A DNA stretch of 64,000 bases, from positions 124,001-188,000 of the forward strand of contig NZ_FONV01000009.1 of assembly GCF_900113015.1 (NCBI RefSeq), written 5' to 3'. The position numbers were made by a program, and so were the translations under genes. Position 1 is the first letter of the stretch. Each line of letters starts with the position of its first letter. The notes under the pieces were generated by a model. That model was given only the letters and a program-made list of their open reading frames with translations. It was not told the origin of the DNA and ran no database searches. Positions 34,102 to 42,868 of the stretch are shown here, in pieces. Source of the DNA: Actinoplanes philippinensis (GTDB lineage: Bacteria > Actinomycetota > Actinomycetes > Mycobacteriales > Micromonosporaceae).

Positions 34102-36730
34102 GCGGAGCCAGCCCGGCGCCGAGGCAGACGAACCCGGCCGCCGCCGCGAGAGCCGGCCCGCCGTCGTCGCGGGTGCGTTGCTGGGCGGCGGCCAGCGCCT
34201 CGGCCGGGGACCGCCCGGCGGCCAGCCCCGCGTGGTAACCGTCCATCAGGGTGGCCGTCTCGGCGTCGGGGACCGGGATCACCGGCGCGGTCAGGGTCGG
34301 GGTGCCCTGGCCGAGCAGCGCGGTGGTGAGCCCGAGGACCTCCTCGCCGGCCACCGGCTGGCCCCGGCCGGCGTCGCAGGCGGCCAGCACCACGTGCTGC
34401 GGCGGGCGTTCCAGAAGTTCCAGGTCGTAGACGGTGAACGGGCCGTCGGCCAGCCGCAGCGCCGAGAAGAGCGGGTTGTCCGACCGCAGGTCGCCGTGCG
34501 CGGCCACGTGCACCAGCCGGGCGCCGGCCATCGACGCGGCGACCCGGTCGGCGGCGGCCGCGTCGCCGAGCAGCCGCACCGCATCCGGGTAGCGGCGGGC
34601 CACCGCCTCGGCCTCGCGGCAGGCGTCACGCAGCCCCGGTCCGGCGACCACCAGCACCGGGCCGGGCCGATCGGTACGGCGGTGGACCGCGTCCAGCCAC
34701 AGGCGGGCCGACGGGACCACGGTCACCGGCCGGCCGGCGCAGGACGGCAGGATCGACCACGGCAGGGACCGCAGCTGTTCGCTGGGCGCCAGCACCAGGG
34801 GCCGGTCGCCGAGCCGCAGCGGCCGCAGCAGCGCCCGGTCGAAGGTGGCGGCGGCACGGGCCAGCACCGTCCGGGCCGCGGCGGCGCTCGCCGCGGTGGT
34901 GTGCTCGCTGGCCAGCCGGTGCAGGGCGAACGGCAGGTGGCGCAGGCAGCCGGTCACCTCGGTGAGCGGACCCAGCCGGTGCAGCCGGGTCCGCCCGGAC
35001 ACCACGGTCACCGCGTGCAGATGGTCGTCCAGCTCGACGTACTCGACCAGGGCCGCGTCGCCGAGCCGGGCGGCGAGTTCCGCGATCGCCGGTGGGCCGG
35101 GACGGGACGGGCCGGTCCCGCAGCCGTCGGTGCGGCGGCAGTGGTCGCGGATCTCGCGTTCGAGGGTCACCTGGCGATGGGTCAGGGCCGGGGTGGGGCC
35201 GCCCGCCTCCATCGTGGTCATCGTGGCCCGCAGTTCGGTGAGCAGCGCGGCCAGCGCCGGGTCGCGGGGCGGGCGCACCGGGCGCGGGACCGCGGTGATG
35301 CCCCGCCGCCGTTCGGCCCACCGGTACACCGCGCGGGGGCTGCCGTTCTCCAGCGCGAGGTCCACCCCGAGGCGGGCGAGCGAGCCGCGGTGGGCGGACA
35401 TGTGCGCGCGCAGCTCGGTGGCGCCGAGCAGAGCCTGCTGGTCCTCGAGGATCCGCAGCCCGGCCGCCACGGCCCGCAGCGCTCCGGAGCGGTGGCCGTC
35501 GGCGCGGCGCAGCATCGCCTCGGCGAGCCAGGCCCGGGCACGCGCCTCCGCCGGGCCGGCGGACCGGGCCCGGCTCGCCTGTTCCAGATCGGCACGAGCC
35601 TCGGTACGCCGTCCGCGGTCCAGCGCCAGCAGTCCGGCCATCAGCCGCGCCTCCAGCGCCGGCACCAGCCAGCCCGCCCGGGCGAGGTCGTCGGCGCAGC
35701 GGCGCGCCTGCGCGGGCGTCACACTGCTGCGGTCGCGGACCATCCGCACCTGCAGCCGGGCGTGCCGGGCCAGGGCCAGCAGCTCCCGGCGCGCGGCCCG
35801 GTGGAACTCCCGCGCCGCCTGCCGGGCCGCCTCCTCGGCCGCCGGGAGATCCCCCTCGACCAGGGCCACCGTGGACAGCAGCAGCCGTGCCTCGGGCAGG
35901 TTGATCCGGCGCTGCTCGGCGTACGCGGCGACGGCCGCCTCGGCGGTGGCCCGGGCCTCGCCCACGAGCCGTACCGACAGCAGCAGCCGGGCCCGGTCCA
36001 CCAGCAGCGACCCGACCCGCATGTCGAGCCGCCGGTAGTGCTCCTCGGCCCGGTCGAAACTGGCCAGCGCCGCCGGCACCTCACCGCGGCCGGCGCGCAG
36101 ACAGCCGAGATTCTGCTCGGCGTACGCTCGCGGCAGGTCGAGCCCGTGCCGGACGCACAGCTCGATGGCGGTCAGCAGGTCGGCCTCGGCCGCGGCGAAC
36201 GCCCGCCGTTCGAGGTGCAGCAGACTGCGGTTGTTGAGCGCGCGGACCTCCCACTGCACGTCACCGGCCCGGCGCAGCACCGGCAGCGCGGGCCGGACCG
36301 CGGCCAGCGCCTCGTCGACGCGGCCGAGCTCCTGCAGGATCGCCGCCTGCTGAACCCGGGCCCGCGCGGCGGCAGGCCCGTGCAACTCCCGCAGCGCGGT
36401 GGCGATCTGCCGGAACGCCGACCCGGCGGACCCGCTGAGCGCCAGCGCCGACGCGAGACTGGTCCGGGCCTCGCCGGCCAGGGTGGTCGCGCCGGAGCGC
36501 CGGGCGAGCGACACCGCCGCACGCAGCCGGGTGACGGCCTCGTCGAGGTCCCGCAGTTGCAGGGCGGCCACGCCGAGGGCGCGCTGGGCGACGCTGCGCC
36601 CGATCCGGTCGCCGGTGGCGCGGGCGGCCCGATCGGCGGCGTGGGCCAGTTGCCGCGCGCGGGCGGGCTCGACGGCGGCCAGCCGCAACGCCTCCGCGGC
36701 GTCGGCCGCCACCACGATCTCCGCTTCCAC
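34091..36730 (-). CDS. TPR-CHAT domain protease (caspase-like)
   Basis: An 879-residue intracellular protein. Residues about 1-510 are a series of tetratricopeptide-like helical repeats (ALRLAAVEPARARQLAHAAD, RALNNRSLLHLERRAFAAAE, YAEQNLGCLRAGRGEVPAAL). The carboxy-terminal 300 residues form a CHAT domain of the caspase/separase clan. The catalytic dyad is visible: H745 in HVAAHGDLRSDNPLFSAL and C785 in VVLAACDAGRGQPV. The GTG at 36728-36730 has GGAAGGGG about seven bases ahead, and sequence further upstream does not look coding. The gene converges on the sigma/partner pair and is divergent from an intracellular subtilisin. The TPRs probably sense a partner and activate the protease. Confidence 0.9.
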   Translation of the reverse strand: MEAEIVVAADAAEALRLAAVEPARARQLAHAADRAARATGDRIGRSVAQRALGVAALQLRDLDEAVTRLRAAVSLARRSGATTLAGEARTSLASALALSGSAGSAFRQIATALRELHGPAAARARVQQAAILQELGRVDEALAAVRPALPVLRRAGDVQWEVRALNNRSLLHLERRAFAAAEADLLTAIELCVRHGLDLPRAYAEQNLGCLRAGRGEVPAALASFDRAEEHYRRLDMRVGSLLVDRARLLLSVRLVGEARATAEAAVAAYAEQRRINLPEARLLLSTVALVEGDLPAAEEAARQAAREFHRAARRELLALARHARLQVRMVRDRSSVTPAQARRCADDLARAGWLVPALEARLMAGLLALDRGRRTEARADLEQASRARSAGPAEARARAWLAEAMLRRADGHRSGALRAVAAGLRILEDQQALLGATELRAHMSAHRGSLARLGVDLALENGSPRAVYRWAERRRGITAVPRPVRPPRDPALAALLTELRATMTTMEAGGPTPALTHRQVTLEREIRDHCRRTDGCGTGPSRPGPPAIAELAARLGDAALVEYVELDDHLHAVTVVSGRTRLHRLGPLTEVTGCLRHLPFALHRLASEHTTAASAAAARTVLARAAATFDRALLRPLRLGDRPLVLAPSEQLRSLPWSILPSCAGRPVTVVPSARLWLDAVHRRTDRPGPVLVVAGPGLRDACREAEAVARRYPDAVRLLGDAAAADRVAASMAGARLVHVAAHGDLRSDNPLFSALRLADGPFTVYDLELLERPPQHVVLAACDAGRGQPVAGEEVLGLTTALLGQGTPTLTAPVIPVPDAETATLMDGYHAGLAAGRSPAEALAAAQQRTRDDGGPALAAAAGFVCLGAGLAPLTS

Positions 36731-37085
36731 CTGTTGCCCCTTCCGGCAACGCCACGCCTCGTCCCGGTCCGGGCCGGCCCCACCGCCGGCCGGCCCTGGG
36801 AGCGGCCAGAAACCTGCCCGCCGGCTCCCCGACCAGCCGCCGTCAGAGCTGCCACCACAGTCCGCCCGACAGGCCCCAAGATCAGCCGGTTCGAGGGCCG
36901 CTCCAGCGCTCTGGGCCGGCCCGGGACGGGAGGGCCGGCCGGTTGTGGAAGTCCGGCAGCTCCCACGGCCGGCGGGTCGAGCCGGGTGGCGCCGGACCGC
37001 GGCCGTGACCGGGGCCGCGGGATGACGACCCCCCGGCGACACGATCGCGTCCGGCGGAAAAGGCCGGGCGTTAACCGTACAAAAT
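36731..37085. other. Divergent promoter region between CHAT and S8 protease genes
   Basis: No gene is credible here. Most of it is GC-rich, but the last 35 bases before the protease start (about 37071-37108) are markedly AT-rich for this genome (TTAACCGTACAAAATATGTT). This could hold a promoter for a leaderless or near-leaderless transcript. Confidence 0.4.
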
Positions 37086-38393
37086 ATGTTTAATCTGGAT
37101 TTTATGACTTCTGTTGCCGAGCCGACCCAGGTGGTCGTCGCGCTGCCACACCTGGGGATGGTGCTGACCGCGCTGGACGAGGCCCGCGAAAGGGCCGGGA
37201 GCGACCCGGGACGGCTGCACGCCGGCGCGCAGACCAGTGACGCGCTGGAGCTGGCCCTGGTGACGCTGCCGGATCCGGAACGGGCGGCCACGGCGCTGGA
37301 GTCCTGGGCGCAGATCGGCGGTGACCGGGGCGGGCCGCCGCTCGACCGGATCCTGGCGGCGGTGCGCGCCGGGTTCGGACGGCAGTACTGCGGCTGGTCG
37401 CCGTTGCTCGGCAAGAACCGGATGGTCGGCGAGGTGCACGGCCGCCAGAGGTCCGCAGCGGCCCCCGCGTCCGCGGCGACGCAGGACGGACGGGCTGCTG
37501 GGATCCAGGGCCGGACGGCGGGTGGATCGGGGGCGGCGCCCGCCTCCGGGGAGGTGTCGCACGGTGGCGGCGGCGCGCCGGTGGCGATCGCGCGACCGGC
37601 GTGGGCCGACCGGCCGGGCGCGACCCCGAACGGCGTCGTCGTCGGGCTGATCGACACCGCGATGGTGAACCACGACTACCTGACCGGGGCGTGGACCGGT
37701 CCCTATCCGGGCGCGGGCGACGGCCGGCCGGTGCGTGCGGAGGCCGGTCACGCCACGTTCATCGCCGGGCTGGTGCGCCGGCACGCCCCGGCGGCGACCC
37801 TGAGCGTGCATCCGGTGCTGGACGGCACCGCCGACGCCTGGACCACCGCCCATCAGATCGTCGCGGCGGGCCGGGCGGGTGCGGACGTGCTGAACCTGTC
37901 GTTCGTCTGCTACACCGACGACGGCGACGGGCCGCTGGTGCTGGCGACCGCCCTGGAGCGTCTGGGCCGGGACACCGTGGTGGTGGCCGCGGCCGGCAAC
38001 CACGGCTATCTGGCGGACGGGCGGGATCATCAGCCGGCGTTCCCGGCTGCGTTCCCGAACGTCGTCGCGGTCGGGGCGGAGGGCGCCCCGTTCAGCGCGA
38101 AGGGCCCGTGGATCACCGCGCTGGCGCCCGGCACCGATCTGGAGAGCACCTATCTCAGCGGCACGGTGTCGGTCTGGGAGGATCCCGACGGCGCCGGGCC
38201 CGCTCCGGCGACCAGGCACGACAAGACCTTTCAGGGGTACGCGCGGTGGAGCGGGACATCCTTCGCGGCAGCCGTGGTCAGCGCGTTGATCGCCGAGCGC
38301 ACCGTGCCGGGCCGGATCAGCGCCGCCGAGGTCGCCGCGGAACTGCTCGCGCCCGCCGCCGAGGGCAAACCCGCCCGTCTCGGCCCGGCCTGA
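37086..38393 (+). CDS. Intracellular S8 family (subtilisin-like) serine peptidase
   Basis: A 435-residue protein with the full subtilase triad: D190 in VVVGLIDTAM, H222 in GHATFIAG and S392 in SGTSFAAAVVS, plus the oxyanion asparagine N305 in AAAGNHG. It has no signal peptide. Residues 1-115 form an unassigned helical domain, and residues 120-165 are a Gly/Ala/Ser-rich linker, so the enzyme acts in the cytoplasm. The start may be ATG 37086 or the in-frame ATG 37104; no Shine-Dalgarno is visible. It is divergent from the CHAT protease gene and probably belongs to the same system. Confidence 0.9.
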   Translation: MFNLDFMTSVAEPTQVVVALPHLGMVLTALDEARERAGSDPGRLHAGAQTSDALELALVTLPDPERAATALESWAQIGGDRGGPPLDRILAAVRAGFGRQYCGWSPLLGKNRMVGEVHGRQRSAAAPASAATQDGRAAGIQGRTAGGSGAAPASGEVSHGGGGAPVAIARPAWADRPGATPNGVVVGLIDTAMVNHDYLTGAWTGPYPGAGDGRPVRAEAGHATFIAGLVRRHAPAATLSVHPVLDGTADAWTTAHQIVAAGRAGADVLNLSFVCYTDDGDGPLVLATALERLGRDTVVVAAAGNHGYLADGRDHQPAFPAAFPNVVAVGAEGAPFSAKGPWITALAPGTDLESTYLSGTVSVWEDPDGAGPAPATRHDKTFQGYARWSGTSFAAAVVSALIAERTVPGRISAAEVAAELLAPAAEGKPARLGPA

Positions 38394-38507
38394 CCCGTTC
38401 GGCGACGACATCCCGGCCGGGAACACGCGTCACCCCGCGCGGACGAGATCAGCCGCCGAGGTCCGGCCCGTACCGGCCTCGCGGGGTGACCCGATAGGTT
38501 CTGCCAC

Positions 38508-39200
38508 ATGAATCGATGGTGGTTGTGGGCGGTCGGGGGCGCCGGAGTGGCCGCCCTGCTGGTGGCCGGGTGGAAGACGTTCTTCTCCCCCGATCCGGGC
38601 GCCGCGCTCGTCGTCATGCTGATCGCCGGCGGCCTGCTGCTGCTCAGCCCGTTCGTGCTGCCGCACCTGGAGGCGCTCCTGGTGGGCGCCGGCGGGTTCG
38701 AGCTGCGGCTGGTGCGGCAGATCGCCCGGCACGGCGCCCCGGGGACCGCGCGGCTGCTCGACAACACCGAGCTGGCCGAGATCGCCGAGGCGTACGGGGT
38801 GATCCACACCCAGCTCGTCGGCGGCACCTACTACACCGTCCGCAAGCAGGTCCAGGACCACCTGCTCACCCGGGCGGCCGCGTTCGCCGGCCAGCGCACC
38901 TTCGACCCGGCGGAGATCAGGGCGGTCTTCCCGGTGGCGTCCGGGCCGGTCCGGGTGCTGCTGCTCGGGCTCATGCAGGGTGACCCGCGGCTGGTCGACG
39001 CGGCGACCCTGACCAGCGCGATCAGTGTCCCGGTCACGGCCACCGAGCAGCACCAGGCGCTGGTGCTGGCCGAGGCGAACCTGCGCCGGTTCACCGAGGC
39101 CGAGCGGGCGCCGCTGCTGGCCGCCGTGGACGCCGCCGACCTCGGCGCCGACGACGGCGACCGCCGCAAGATCGTCGACCGGATCAAGGCGGCACACTGA
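38508..39200 (+). CDS. Two-TM membrane protein with cytoplasmic helical domain
   Basis: A 230-residue protein. Two membrane helices lie at residues about 7-25 and 32-55 with a short loop. They are followed by a soluble, probably cytoplasmic region of 170 residues, largely helical (LVRQIARHGAPGTARLLDNT, VRKQVQDHLLTRAAAFAGQR, HQALVLAEANLRRFTEAERA). No family is recognised. It follows the S8 protease by 114 bases in the same direction and could be a membrane component of the protease system, but this is only positional. Confidence 0.7.
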   Translation: MNRWWLWAVGGAGVAALLVAGWKTFFSPDPGAALVVMLIAGGLLLLSPFVLPHLEALLVGAGGFELRLVRQIARHGAPGTARLLDNTELAEIAEAYGVIHTQLVGGTYYTVRKQVQDHLLTRAAAFAGQRTFDPAEIRAVFPVASGPVRVLLLGLMQGDPRLVDAATLTSAISVPVTATEQHQALVLAEANLRRFTEAERAPLLAAVDAADLGADDGDRRKIVDRIKAAH

Positions 39201-39204
39201 TCCC

Positions 39205-39678
39205 ATGCCCTTTGCCGTCTTCGACGTCGACGGGGTGGTCGCCGACGTCCGGCACCGCCTGCGCCACGTCGCCCGCCCACCGAAGGACTGGGCCCGGTTC
39301 TTCCGGGCCGCCGACCGGGACCCACCCCTGACCGAGGGGACCGACCTGGTCCATCACTACGCCCGTGACCACGACCTGGTCTGGCTGACCGGGCGGCCCG
39401 AGTGGCTGCGGCCGGTCACCGAGCGCTGGTTCGCCCGGCACGGGCTGCCCGCCGGACGGCTGCTGATGCGCCCCGACGACGACCGGCGGCCCGCCCGCGA
39501 CTACAAGCTCTCCCAACTGCGCCGGCTGGCCCGCGACGGCGCGATCGCGGTGATCGTCGACGACGATCCGGCGGTCGTGAAACGCCTGAAAGCCGAGGGA
39601 CTGCCGGTCCGGCTGGCCGACTGGGTGCCCTACGAGCGCTCACTGCGACAGGCTCAGGAACGCGACGGCCGTACCTGA
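39205..39678 (+). CDS. HAD-superfamily phosphatase (polynucleotide-kinase phosphatase-like)
   Basis: A 157-residue HAD protein. Motif I is FAVFDVDGVVADV at the amino terminus with the nucleophile and general acid aspartates. Motif II WLTGRPEWLRPVTERW follows, then a conserved lysine in RDYKLSQLRRL and motif IV AVIVDDDPAVVKRL. The small size and the layout resemble the phosphatase domain of T4 polynucleotide kinase and related stand-alone enzymes. The substrate is unknown. The ATG at 39205 is five bases after the previous stop, so the two genes are probably co-transcribed. Confidence 0.85.
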   Translation: MPFAVFDVDGVVADVRHRLRHVARPPKDWARFFRAADRDPPLTEGTDLVHHYARDHDLVWLTGRPEWLRPVTERWFARHGLPAGRLLMRPDDDRRPARDYKLSQLRRLARDGAIAVIVDDDPAVVKRLKAEGLPVRLADWVPYERSLRQAQERDGRT

Positions 39679-39737
39679 AGTTATGGTTGCGGGGTGGCGG
39701 CCGGTGGCCGCCACCGTTTCGTGAGGGGTGTGGATCG

Positions 39738-41342
39738 GTGAGTCAAAGCGTGCTGACATCGGCGGCGGGAGTCGCTGCCCAGGCGGCGCGACGGCGTACG
39801 TTCGCGGTGATCTCCCACCCGGACGCCGGCAAGTCGACGATGACCGAGGCGCTCGCCCTGCACGCGCGAGTGATCGGCCAGGCCGGCGCGGTGCACGGCA
39901 AGGGTGACCGCAAGGGTGTCGTCTCCGACTGGATGGCGATGGAGCAGCAGCGTGGCATCTCGGTCACGTCGGCGGCGCTGCAGTTCTCCTACGGCGACAC
40001 CGTCATCAACCTGCTCGACACGCCCGGTCACGCCGACTTCTCCGAGGACACGTACCGGGTGCTCACCGCCGTCGACAGCGCCGTGATGCTGCTCGACGCG
40101 GCGAAGGGCCTGGAGCCGCAGACGCTGAAGCTGTTCGAGGTGTGCCGGCAGCGGGCCATCCCGGTGATCACGTTCATCAACAAGTGGGACCGGCCCGGCC
40201 ACGAGGCGCTCGCGCTGATGGACGAGATCGAGCAGCGGATCGGGCTCAAACCGACGCCGCTGACCTGGCCGGTCGGCATCGCCGGGCACTTCCACGGCGT
40301 CATCGACCGGCGCACCGGGGTGTTCACCCGGATGCAGCGCTCCCCCGGCGGCGCCGACCTGGCCATCGAGGAGGAGATGGCCGACAGCGAGGCCGCCGAG
40401 CGGTACGGGGCGGAGTGGGTCACCGCCAACGAGGAGCTCGAGCTGCTCGAGATGACCGGCGCCGACCACGACCAGGCGACCTTCCTCGGCGCCACCAGCA
40501 CGCCGGTGCTCTTCGGGGCGGCGGTCGCCAACCTGGGCGTACGGCAGCTGCTCAACATCCTGGTCGAGCTGGCGCCGCCGGCCACCGCCCGGCCCACCGT
40601 GTCCGGTACCGACCAGCCGGTGGACAGCGGGTTCTCCGGGTTCGTGTTCAAGATCCAGGCGAACATGAACAAGGCGCACCGTGACCAGGTGGCGTTCATG
40701 CGGATCTGCTCCGGCCGGTTCGAGCGCGGCATGGTCGTCACCCACGCCGGCACCGGGCGGCCGTTCACCACCAAGTACGCCCAGCAGGTCTTCGGCCAGG
40801 GCCGCGACACCATCGACGAGGCGTTCCCCGGCGACGTGGTCGGCCTGGTCAACGCGACGGCCCTGGGCATCGGCGACACCCTCTACGCCGACAAGCCCGT
40901 GCAGTATCCGCCGCTGCCGTCGTTCCCGCCGGAGCACTTCGCCGTCTGCCGTACCGACGACACCGGCGCGTACAAGCGGTTCCGCCGCGGCATCGAACAG
41001 CTCGACGGCGAGGGCGTGGTCCAGGTGCTGCGCTCCGACTCCCGCGGTGACGGCCTGCCGGTGCTGGCCGCCGTCGGGCCGATGCAGTTCGAGGTCGCCA
41101 GCTTCCGCCTGGAGTCGGAGTTCGGGGTGAAGGTGCATCTCGACCGGCTGCCGTACGAGATCGCCGCCGTCACCGACGCCGACGGCAAGGAGATGCTGCG
41201 CGGCGAGTCCCAGGTCGAGGTGATGACCCGGGTCCGCGACGGCGCGCTGCTGGCGGTGTTCGCCCACCGGTGGCGCATGCGCACGGTGGCCGGCCGCCAT
41301 CCGGGCCTGAAACTCGACGCCCCGCTGGACGCCGGCCTGTAG
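39738..41342 (+). CDS. prfC: Peptide chain release factor 3 (RF3)
   Basis: A 534-residue translational GTPase that recycles RF1 and RF2 from the ribosome after termination. G1 is SHPDAGKSTMTEAL (the RF3 form of the P-loop). The switch region has MEQQRGISVTSAALQF. G3 is LDTPGHADFSEDTYR and G4 is INKWDRPGHEAL. Domain II and III blocks such as FSGFVFKIQANMNKAHRDQVAFMR and GPMQFEVASFRLESEFGV are intact and the length is normal. The GTG at 39738 follows GTGTGGATCG, a weak ribosome site. Confidence 0.95.
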   Translation: MSQSVLTSAAGVAAQAARRRTFAVISHPDAGKSTMTEALALHARVIGQAGAVHGKGDRKGVVSDWMAMEQQRGISVTSAALQFSYGDTVINLLDTPGHADFSEDTYRVLTAVDSAVMLLDAAKGLEPQTLKLFEVCRQRAIPVITFINKWDRPGHEALALMDEIEQRIGLKPTPLTWPVGIAGHFHGVIDRRTGVFTRMQRSPGGADLAIEEEMADSEAAERYGAEWVTANEELELLEMTGADHDQATFLGATSTPVLFGAAVANLGVRQLLNILVELAPPATARPTVSGTDQPVDSGFSGFVFKIQANMNKAHRDQVAFMRICSGRFERGMVVTHAGTGRPFTTKYAQQVFGQGRDTIDEAFPGDVVGLVNATALGIGDTLYADKPVQYPPLPSFPPEHFAVCRTDDTGAYKRFRRGIEQLDGEGVVQVLRSDSRGDGLPVLAAVGPMQFEVASFRLESEFGVKVHLDRLPYEIAAVTDADGKEMLRGESQVEVMTRVRDGALLAVFAHRWRMRTVAGRHPGLKLDAPLDAGL

Positions 41343-41735
41343 CGGGTTCTCTCCTGCCGGAAGCGGAGCGGCTCGCCCGGATCGGCCGGGCGAGCCACTG
41401 CACCACTTACTTCTTCTTGGACTTCTTGCTCTTCTTGTCTTTCTTGTCCTTCTTCTTGTCCTTCGCCATGGCGGCACTCCCTTCACCAGGTGACCCGGGC
41501 GGGATCACACAACGCGCACGATCGGAGACCGTGAGCGACGATTGCCGACCGTAGGGCACGAAGATGAACAACCTGGCACCTCAGGGCCGGTACGCCCGGC
41601 CGCCGGCTCGCCTGACCTGGGGCCGCGAAGGTGAATGTGAGATGTACGTCACCCGAACGGCGAATGCCGCGCAGATGGACCGGACACGTGTGATCCGGAT
41701 GCGCTGGCGAGCCGCGGCGACGATAGGGTTCGGCG
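41343..41735. other. Intergenic region carrying a micropeptide gene
   Basis: Between prfC and def the only coding signal is the lysine-rich 20-residue frame on the minus strand (41407-41469). The remaining 250 bases before def show no open frame of note and no clear terminator. Confidence 0.5.
41407..41469 (-). CDS. 20-residue lysine-rich micropeptide
   Basis: The minus strand reads ATG, twenty codons and TAA. The product starts MAKDKKKDKK and is composed of Met, Ala, fourteen Lys, three Asp and two Ser... all lysines but one are AAG. An excellent Shine-Dalgarno AAGGGAG stands seven bases before the ATG, which makes translation likely despite the size. The peptide is strongly basic and would bind nucleic acid, ribosomes or acidic proteins. 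It lies convergent to prfC. It is too short for ordinary gene finders. Low complexity could also reflect a chance purine-rich tract, but the placed ribosome site argues otherwise. Confidence 0.65.
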   Translation of the reverse strand: MAKDKKKDKKDKKSKKSKKK

Positions 41736-42245
41736 ATGGCTGACGCTCGACCGATCACCTTCTACGGCACACCGGTTCTGCACCGGCGCTGTGCCGACGT
41801 CACCGTCTTCGACCAGGCGCTCGGCGCGCTCATCGACGACATGTTCGCCTCGATGTACGCGGCCTCCGGGGTCGGCCTGGCCGCCAACCAGATCGGCGTC
41901 GACGCGCAGATCTTCGTGTACGACTGCCCGGACGCCGACGACGTGCGGCAGAAGGGTCACGTGATCAACCCGGTGATCACGTCGCTGTCGGCGGAGCTGG
42001 ACGACGGCACCGAAGGATGCCTGTCGGTGCCCGGCCCGCGCGCGTCGGTGCCCCGGGCCTCGGTCGCCACCGTCACCGGCGTCGATCTGGCCGGCGAGCC
42101 GATCACGGTCACCGGGACCGGCTATTTCGCTCGCTGCCTGCAGCACGAGACCGATCACCTCAACGGCACCCTCTACGTCGACCTGCTGCCCGGCGCGCAA
42201 CGCGACGACCTGCTGCGCGAGGCCGGTCTCACACCGCCGTCCTGA
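41736..42245 (+). CDS. def: Peptide deformylase
   Basis: A 169-residue metalloenzyme that removes the formyl group from nascent proteins. All three motifs are present: GVGLAANQIG (motif 1), EGCLSVPG (motif 2, metal-binding cysteine) and QHETDHLNG (motif 3, HExxH with the variant HETDH). Length fits type I/II actinobacterial enzymes. The ATG at 41736 is the obvious start. Whether it is the main or a secondary deformylase in this genome cannot be judged. Confidence 0.95.
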   Translation: MADARPITFYGTPVLHRRCADVTVFDQALGALIDDMFASMYAASGVGLAANQIGVDAQIFVYDCPDADDVRQKGHVINPVITSLSAELDDGTEGCLSVPGPRASVPRASVATVTGVDLAGEPITVTGTGYFARCLQHETDHLNGTLYVDLLPGAQRDDLLREAGLTPPS

Positions 42246-42418
42246 GATCCGATCGCGGCCGGCCGACGTGGTGGACGCCACAGGATCTGCGCCGAACTGT
42301 CACGCCGCTGTCATCTGACGGGGACAGGACCGCCACGACCGGCATGGATACTTCCGTTTCGAGGTCGTGCGGAGGCCTTGTTCACGTATCGGGTGGCGGC
42401 GTACCGGTTCGGGCGCCG

Positions 42419-42796
42419 TCACCCGATCGTACCGGTCGGGAAACGTGGCGGTGACGGCTGTGCGGGCAGCGAGAAACCGGGCTCCGCATCGTCGGCGCGG
42501 ATCTCACACAACGCGGCCAGCAGCCGGGCCGACGGCGCGGTGAAACAGAGTTGCACTCCCTGCAGGCCGGCCCGGTGCTGGGCGGCGCTGAGCGCGCTCA
42601 AGCCGGCCCGGTCGATCGGCCCGGCCGGCGACAGATCCACAACGATCCGGTCATGGCAGGTGACCGCCCAGGCCAGCACGTCGCGCAGCAGCGGCACGGC
42701 CGCCGCGTCGACGTCTCCCCGCACGGTGACGACTGCGGCGCCGTCACGCTCGTCGATCCTGATCGTGTCCGGAAAGCCGGTGACCGGCTGTGCCAT
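42419..42796 (-). CDS. STAS domain protein (anti-sigma factor antagonist-like)
   Basis: A 125-residue protein starting MAQPVTGFPDTIRIDE. The STAS fold is evident: GAAVVTVRGDVDAAAVPLLRDVL, then CHDRIVVDLSPAGPIDRAGLSAL around the helix that normally carries the phosphorylated serine. Here the position is in GPIDRAGLSAL, where aspartate replaces the usual D-S/T pattern, so regulation by phosphorylation is doubtful. Such proteins bind RsbW-type kinases in partner switching. No kinase gene is adjacent. Confidence 0.8.
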   Translation of the reverse strand: MAQPVTGFPDTIRIDERDGAAVVTVRGDVDAAAVPLLRDVLAWAVTCHDRIVVDLSPAGPIDRAGLSALSAAQHRAGLQGVQLCFTAPSARLLAALCEIRADDAEPGFSLPAQPSPPRFPTGTIG

Positions 42797-42868
42797 GTTC
42801 CTGGTCCTCTCGCCTGCGGTGAGGACGAGGTTCGCCGGGCCACATGGCGATGACCACACGGGTTGATG

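Noticed and set aside
33031..39200. CRISPR array or Cas genes near the CHAT protease
   Set aside because: No regularly spaced repeats and no Cas-like protein were found, so a type III-E system itself is excluded.
42343..42454. Possible 36-residue plus-strand peptide after def
   Set aside because: No ribosome site and the frame shows no coding bias.
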